64,000 nt of DNA from contig NZ_CP145335.1 of the NCBI RefSeq assembly GCF_049568105.1, positions 3,658,001 to 3,722,000 of the forward strand, given 5' to 3'. The notes below the pieces were generated by a model. The model did no database searches, was not told where the DNA came from, and was given only the letters and a program-made list of their open reading frames with translations. Positions 60,198-64,000 of this stretch are shown here, one piece after another. How positions within the stretch are numbered: the first letter of the stretch is position 1; each line of letters begins with the position of its first letter. This stretch comes from Salinisphaera sp049568105. GTDB lineage: Bacteria > Pseudomonadota > Gammaproteobacteria > Nevskiales > Salinisphaeraceae. The position numbers and the translations under genes are program-made.

Positions 60198-61121
60198 GTG
60201 ATTTCAACATCGGATACAGATGCTCGCATACGACCAGTCGACTTTGACTGGAGGCTTTCTGGACGAATCACGGTGATCGACCACGGGGCCGCTTTTGCCA
60301 GCGAGCCCAACTTTCAAAACCTGATGGAACTGGGCACGTTTTCGGTTATCGCCTTCGATCCGGCTGGGCGGCTGCGTGGTGACAATAAACTGGAAGCGAC
60401 CGAAGAACTACAGATCATTTCCCATGCAATCTTGGGCGACGGCCAACCAGCATCTCTACAGGCATGCCTCGATCCGAGCCTGAGCGCCACTCTCGAACCA
60501 CTCCCTGAAACAAATGCCCATGTACTGACTCGATTGCCGGTCGGCACAATCGCGCTCGACAGTATCACGGAGCTTGATGACATCGACTGGGTGCTGCTTG
60601 ACGATCGTAATGACAACCACACGATATTGGAACATGGCGTTAGCGCCTTGGAAAAAGCGTTGCTAGTACATGCCCGTCTGCCATTCTTTAAGACTCATCA
60701 TCGACAAACCGATATAACGGACGTTTTCGGCTGGATGGCAAACCATGGCTTCCAGTGCTATCGACTTGATAACGCTGCTCATCGAAGCCGCCTGGATCAA
60801 GGGCTCGAACTTGAGAAGACTCAGGCGACGCAATTAGTGGGCATGGATGCCGTATTCGTACCCACCGAGCAGCGCCTTAGCGCCTTGCCGGCATGCAAGC
60901 TCACGAAACTTGCATTCCTCCTGGATACGATTTACGGAATCCACGATTTGGCGCACGACCTGTTGAATCGATTCGATTCGAATCTCGCCAACTCCTATCT
61001 TTCAGCTCGCAGCTATATCAGTCGATATAACGAAGAACCCGATACCTTCGTGCTGACCGCTGAATACAGCCCTGCACCCTGGGAACACGGCCACACGCCT
61101 GCTGCTGGAAAAATGGTATGA
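60198..61121 (+). CDS. FkbM-like protein of the flagellin-modification cluster
   Basis: This 307-residue soluble protein starts at a GTG preceded by AGGA. The pattern LDSITELDDIDWVLLDDRNDNHTILEHGVSALEKALLVHARLPF (about 115-158), WMANHGFQCYRLDNAAHRS and GMDAVFVPTEQRLSAL (about 212-230) is what I associate with FkbM-type methyltransferase-like proteins encoded next to flagellin in marine bacteria. A canonical SAM-binding glycine motif is not obvious, so activity is uncertain. GC is lower than in the core genes. Its stop overlaps the next gene (ATGA), placing it first in a surface-glycan operon. Confidence 0.6.
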   Translation: MISTSDTDARIRPVDFDWRLSGRITVIDHGAAFASEPNFQNLMELGTFSVIAFDPAGRLRGDNKLEATEELQIISHAILGDGQPASLQACLDPSLSATLEPLPETNAHVLTRLPVGTIALDSITELDDIDWVLLDDRNDNHTILEHGVSALEKALLVHARLPFFKTHHRQTDITDVFGWMANHGFQCYRLDNAAHRSRLDQGLELEKTQATQLVGMDAVFVPTEQRLSALPACKLTKLAFLLDTIYGIHDLAHDLLNRFDSNLANSYLSARSYISRYNEEPDTFVLTAEYSPAPWEHGHTPAAGKMV

Positions 61122-62449
61122 GCAAAAGACAAAAAGCAAGCCAGCAGGGAGCGCCTTTCAAGTCGGGAAAACAGTCCGCTGCGAATACTTATGCCCAAAA
61201 AGCGAGAAAGCATTATTCGCAAGGCGAGTTCGACCGCGCTATTAAACTCTTGAAACAAGCGATCGCGCTGGCCCCTACTTCAGCCCTGCATAGGGAATTG
61301 GGCCAATGGTTTTTGAAGATTAAAAGACAAAAAGAAGGCATTCAACATCTAGAGACGGCAATCAAATTCGACACCAACTCTGTAATCGCGCTGACCGAAC
61401 TGGGACAAGAATATACAAAGCAGAATAATCCGGAGCGGGCGCACTCCTTGATCGAAAAAGCGTTATCGCTGTCAGAAGAACACCCGGCGGCGCATTTTGC
61501 ATACGGAAACTTACTTCAAAAGCAAGGTGACCTCCCCAACGCAGTAAAACACTTGCGCGCTGCACTTAAGTTTAAACTTGCTAACCCAGTCAACCCGGGA
61601 GAACCCCCGGCGCCAACTCATGGCTTTAACAAGGCCGAAACTGAAGAGCTGATGTGGAGCACACTCAGCGTCCTCGCCAGAAGTGGAATTCACGCCTTCG
61701 CCTCATACGGCACGCTCTTAGGGATAATCCGCGAAGGCGGCCTTCTGCCTTTCGATAAGGATATCGATTTTGGCCTTCCGCATTCGGAAATGGATCGCGC
61801 AGCCGAATGTCTCAAAAATAATGGATGGGTCGAGGCCGGTAACAGCTTTTTAATAAATCCTAGAGCTTTCGTTCATCTTTTGACCGGCGTCACTCTGGAT
61901 CTTTCGGGTTTCGTAGTCGATAGTAAAACTGGCGAAACCTTTACTGGCTTCTGGATGACCAGCATTCCCTATGAATGGGCGCGGAACACACGATACGACG
62001 AGATTCGCTTACGCAAGCGGCTCTCCCCTGCCAACGACCCCCTATGGGAGCTGGAAAATCCGGAAGCGTGGCTCGAGTCGATTTATGGCGACTGGCGCAC
62101 ACCGGATCCCGATTTCGACACCGTTATCGCCGCGAAAAATCTCTACAGCTTCTCTCTACTTACGCAGACCTACGCTTTCGCCCGTATCTATTCGAAATGG
62201 CAGAACGGCCAAATTAGAAAAGCATTGGCGCTAGCACGTCATACCCAACGTCACTTGTCTGGCGATCGACTTTTGAGCGATATCGAAGCCTATCTATCCA
62301 GCGTCGCGCCAAAAGCGCCCGCACTGAGAGACAACGAAGATGTCTCACTTCAGAGTTATGACTCTGAGCCGATATCTCTAAAACTGATCGACACTGATTT
62401 TGCAGCCGAAAGTGAGAACGACACTGAGACTTTAAGGTTCGACTCGTAA
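61118..62449 (+). CDS. TPR-repeat protein fused to a LicD-like nucleotidyltransferase domain
   Basis: This is a 443-residue protein. Residues 1-150 hold about four tetratricopeptide repeats (ALHRELGQWFLKIKRQKEGIQHLE, ALTELGQEYTKQNNPERAHSLIE, AHFAYGNLLQKQGDLPNAVKHLR). From about 165 is a LicD-family domain: FASYGTLLGIIREGGLLPFDKDIDFGL (about 194-220), including the G-x-L-L-G and D-x-D metal motif, then WLESIYGDWRTPDPDFDT. LicD proteins transfer phosphocholine or similar groups from CDP-linked donors onto sugars. A TagD-like cytidylyltransferase two genes downstream could supply CDP-glycerol. The TPR part may dock on the target protein. Translation is coupled to the preceding gene. Confidence 0.75.
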   Translation: MSKRQKASQQGAPFKSGKQSAANTYAQKARKHYSQGEFDRAIKLLKQAIALAPTSALHRELGQWFLKIKRQKEGIQHLETAIKFDTNSVIALTELGQEYTKQNNPERAHSLIEKALSLSEEHPAAHFAYGNLLQKQGDLPNAVKHLRAALKFKLANPVNPGEPPAPTHGFNKAETEELMWSTLSVLARSGIHAFASYGTLLGIIREGGLLPFDKDIDFGLPHSEMDRAAECLKNNGWVEAGNSFLINPRAFVHLLTGVTLDLSGFVVDSKTGETFTGFWMTSIPYEWARNTRYDEIRLRKRLSPANDPLWELENPEAWLESIYGDWRTPDPDFDTVIAAKNLYSFSLLTQTYAFARIYSKWQNGQIRKALALARHTQRHLSGDRLLSDIEAYLSSVAPKAPALRDNEDVSLQSYDSEPISLKLIDTDFAAESENDTETLRFDS

Positions 62450-62450
62450 T

Positions 62451-63410
62451 ATGAAAGCGCTATTACACTGCGGCACATTCAAGACCGGATCAACAGCGAT
62501 TCAGAACACGGCGTGGCTGAATCAGTCGGCTCTTCGCGAAAACGACATCCTCTACCCAAGAACAGGAATCGACGAAAGAGCAGCAAAGGACGACGGTGAA
62601 ATAGGCTACCGTCACTCAAGATTCGTTTATGAATGCGGCAATAAAAATTTTTATAAGCTCTTGGCTTCGCTCGATGAAGAGATCAAAGCCGATAACAGCC
62701 GCACACTGTTTATGTCAGCTGAACCTTGGTCAGCTCCGAAATCAGCAGCCGCGCTAAAAAAAACGATAGACCATCTTTCCAGGCAAGGTTTCAACGAAAT
62801 ACGTGGCTTGGTATTCGTCCGTAGCGCTCGTGACTACATGGTGCGTCACTATCGGGAATGGGTACGCCGCCACGGAGCGAGCAAACCTTTCGCCTCGTAT
62901 GTACTATCAAGAAAACATTTTTTTGACTATTTAACAATTTGTCGAGATATAAAAACCGTCTTCAACGGCCGAGTCGATTTTGTCGATTACAACGCGGTAT
63001 CTAACGTCTGCGAATACACTTTCGACCAGCTAGGCATAGCTTACGACACACTTTATTTGCCGACACGATCAAATCCCGGCATTTCATGTTTAGACGCCTA
63101 GGTGCATCGCATTCTAAACGAATATGGATTGCGTCTCTCTAGCACACCCGACGGCAAAGCACTGCTAGGCAGCTTCGGACTGCTGGCTGATCTAGATGTG
63201 CTATCCGAAAAGCTGCCAGATAATTTCAAAGATATTTATGGCAGCGAATACATTCGGAAATTTTCAGATATAACAGGCATAAAAAACGAGTCGTGCAAAG
63301 CCATATTTAACATGTCGCAAAAAAATTGTACGGACATAGCCACCACATCTCCAATTATCGAAAAGATACTCATGGAGTGGTTAAAAACCAAACGCCGAGA
63401 GAATACTTAG
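62451..63410 (+). pseudogene. Sulfotransferase-like gene interrupted by an in-frame amber codon
   Basis: The gene starts 2 bp after the LicD-like stop. Residues 5-17, LHCGTFKTGSTAI, form the PAPS-binding (5'-phosphosulfate) loop of sulfotransferases. LVFVRSARDYMVRHYREWVRR (about 124-144) matches the 3'-phosphate-binding R...S region. After 216 codons a TAG (63099-63101) interrupts ...SCLDA. The same frame continues at once with GTG-CAT as VHRILNEYGLRLSSTPDGKALLGSFGLL for another 102 codons to 63410. The uninterrupted length (about 319) is normal for this family, so a point mutation (for example CAG to TAG) is the simplest explanation. Readthrough or two separate polypeptides are alternatives. 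Confidence 0.7.
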
Positions 63411-63439
63411 AATAAAAATTTAATATCGAGTTATAAAAA

Positions 63440-63862
63440 ATGAAAAAAATCATTACTTACGGCACGTTCGATTTGCTTCACATCGGGCACATTAGACTTC
63501 TTGAAAGAGCACGCGCGCTAGGCAATTACTTGATTGTTGGGCTTTCCACCGACGAATTTAACGAAATCAAAGGAAAGTCGGCAATTTACTGTTACGAAGA
63601 CCGACGTAAAATATTACTAGCATTACGCGTCGTGGATGAAGTCATAGCCGAAACTACTTGGTCACAAAAACGCTACGATATATTGCAGCGTCAAGCCGAG
63701 ATTCTGGTGATGGGCGACGACTGGGTTGGACAATTCGATGATCTATCGGATGTAACCCAGATTGCTTATCTTCCTAGAACGGAAAATATTTCCACTACTC
63801 GAGTTAAAACAGATATAAGAAGCGCTGAACAGGTTTCGCATGGCGGCGTCATTAGATTATAA
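63440..63862 (+). CDS. Glycerol-3-phosphate cytidylyltransferase-like protein (TagD family)
   Basis: This 140-residue nucleotidyltransferase should activate glycerol-3-phosphate, or a related phosphoalcohol, as its CDP derivative. The YGTFDLLHIGHIRLLERAR motif (7-25) includes the catalytic H-I-G-H. A Lys-containing loop KGKSAIYCYEDRRKILLALRVVDEV (about 44-68) and the late ISTTRVKTDIR (the R/ISTT-x-I motif) complete the active site. Length equals TagD (about 130). In a gram-negative flagellar region such enzymes feed glycan decoration rather than teichoic acid. It belongs to the operon beginning at 60198. Confidence 0.88.
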   Translation: MKKIITYGTFDLLHIGHIRLLERARALGNYLIVGLSTDEFNEIKGKSAIYCYEDRRKILLALRVVDEVIAETTWSQKRYDILQRQAEILVMGDDWVGQFDDLSDVTQIAYLPRTENISTTRVKTDIRSAEQVSHGGVIRL

Positions 63863-64000
63863 AATCTAGCCCTCCATAAAGGCATCAGCTAAGAACCTCG
63901 CCTGTAAAAGAGGTCGACTACAAGTCCTACGCCCCAAATTGTGGCGGCGTTTCGAGGCTCTCGAGTTTTTTCATAGTTATGAAGCCCAAAGTAATTCACT
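63863..64000. other. Right edge, no gene recognised
   Basis: The last 138 bases contain no supported frame. They are AT-richer than the core genome, like the rest of the glycan cluster, which may continue beyond the window. Confidence 0.4.

Noticed and set aside
1..64000. CRISPR arrays, rRNA and tRNA genes, prophage modules
   Set aside because: Looked for regularly spaced repeats, conserved RNA motifs and phage structural genes; none were seen.

Overview
The window is from a high-GC gammaproteobacterium. Codon use is strongly GC-biased outside one island, the isocitrate lyase is of the Pseudomonas type, and the aguR-aguB-aguA order, the FPr-type fructose PTS and FliA-driven flagellin all fit that group. 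A halophile such as Salinisphaera is my best guess, but it rests on overall resemblance only. I saw no rRNA, tRNA or CRISPR array.

Layout. 0-0.9 kb: end of an OprD-like porin gene. 1-9.6 kb: fructose regulon (fruB-fruK-fruA, a divergent Cra/FruR repressor gene, a GalP/AraE-like sugar porter), with two near-consensus Cra operators. 9.6-22.7 kb: housekeeping and accessory genes (SDR plus alpha/beta hydrolase pair, a PEP-CTERM-like protein, quinone oxidoreductase, YitT and DUF4010 membrane proteins, a diguanylate cyclase, DUF3072, DUF2254, MpaB-like). 22.7-27.0 kb: an AT-richer mobile island with a broken RAYT transposase and an integron-like cassette array. The array holds a VRR-NUC nuclease gene and an OLD-like ATPase/TOPRIM gene separated by a well-formed attC site, with no integron integrase visible. 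This pair is the best candidate for an undescribed (anti-phage) system.

27.2-41 kb: PoxB; a TetR-aguB-aguA agmatine-to-putrescine operon with a palindromic operator inside its promoter; YfdC-like channel; free Met-sulfoxide reductase; BCCT transporter; S41 and M28 peptidases; a decayed CPBP protease gene; ketopantoate-reductase-like protein; DUF4186. 41-52.7 kb: nitrilase-like amidase, PuuR-like regulator, isocitrate lyase, alanine dehydrogenase, then a gamma-glutamyl-polyamine set (PuuD-like, FCD-type GntR, PuuA-like, PuuB-like). The puuD and puuA promoters carry the same TGTGATCACA palindrome. Together the agu and puu genes would take agmatine to putrescine and towards GABA; PuuC and GABA transaminase are not in the window.

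53-64 kb: two-component system, CmoA-like and ICMT-like methyltransferases, then a flagellar locus: degenerate EAL protein, FliA, flagellin with a textbook sigma-28 promoter, and a lower-GC surface-glycan cluster (FkbM-like, TPR-LicD fusion, sulfotransferase-like gene split by an in-frame amber codon, TagD-like cytidylyltransferase) that probably decorates flagellin or another surface polymer.

A family of 160-270 bp non-coding elements bounded by CTAG and ending in inverted repeats recurs at about 14.9, 39.0, 47.8 and 49.4-49.7 kb. One copy sits inside a methyltransferase gene exactly at a CTAG, so these are MITE-like elements with CTAG target duplications.
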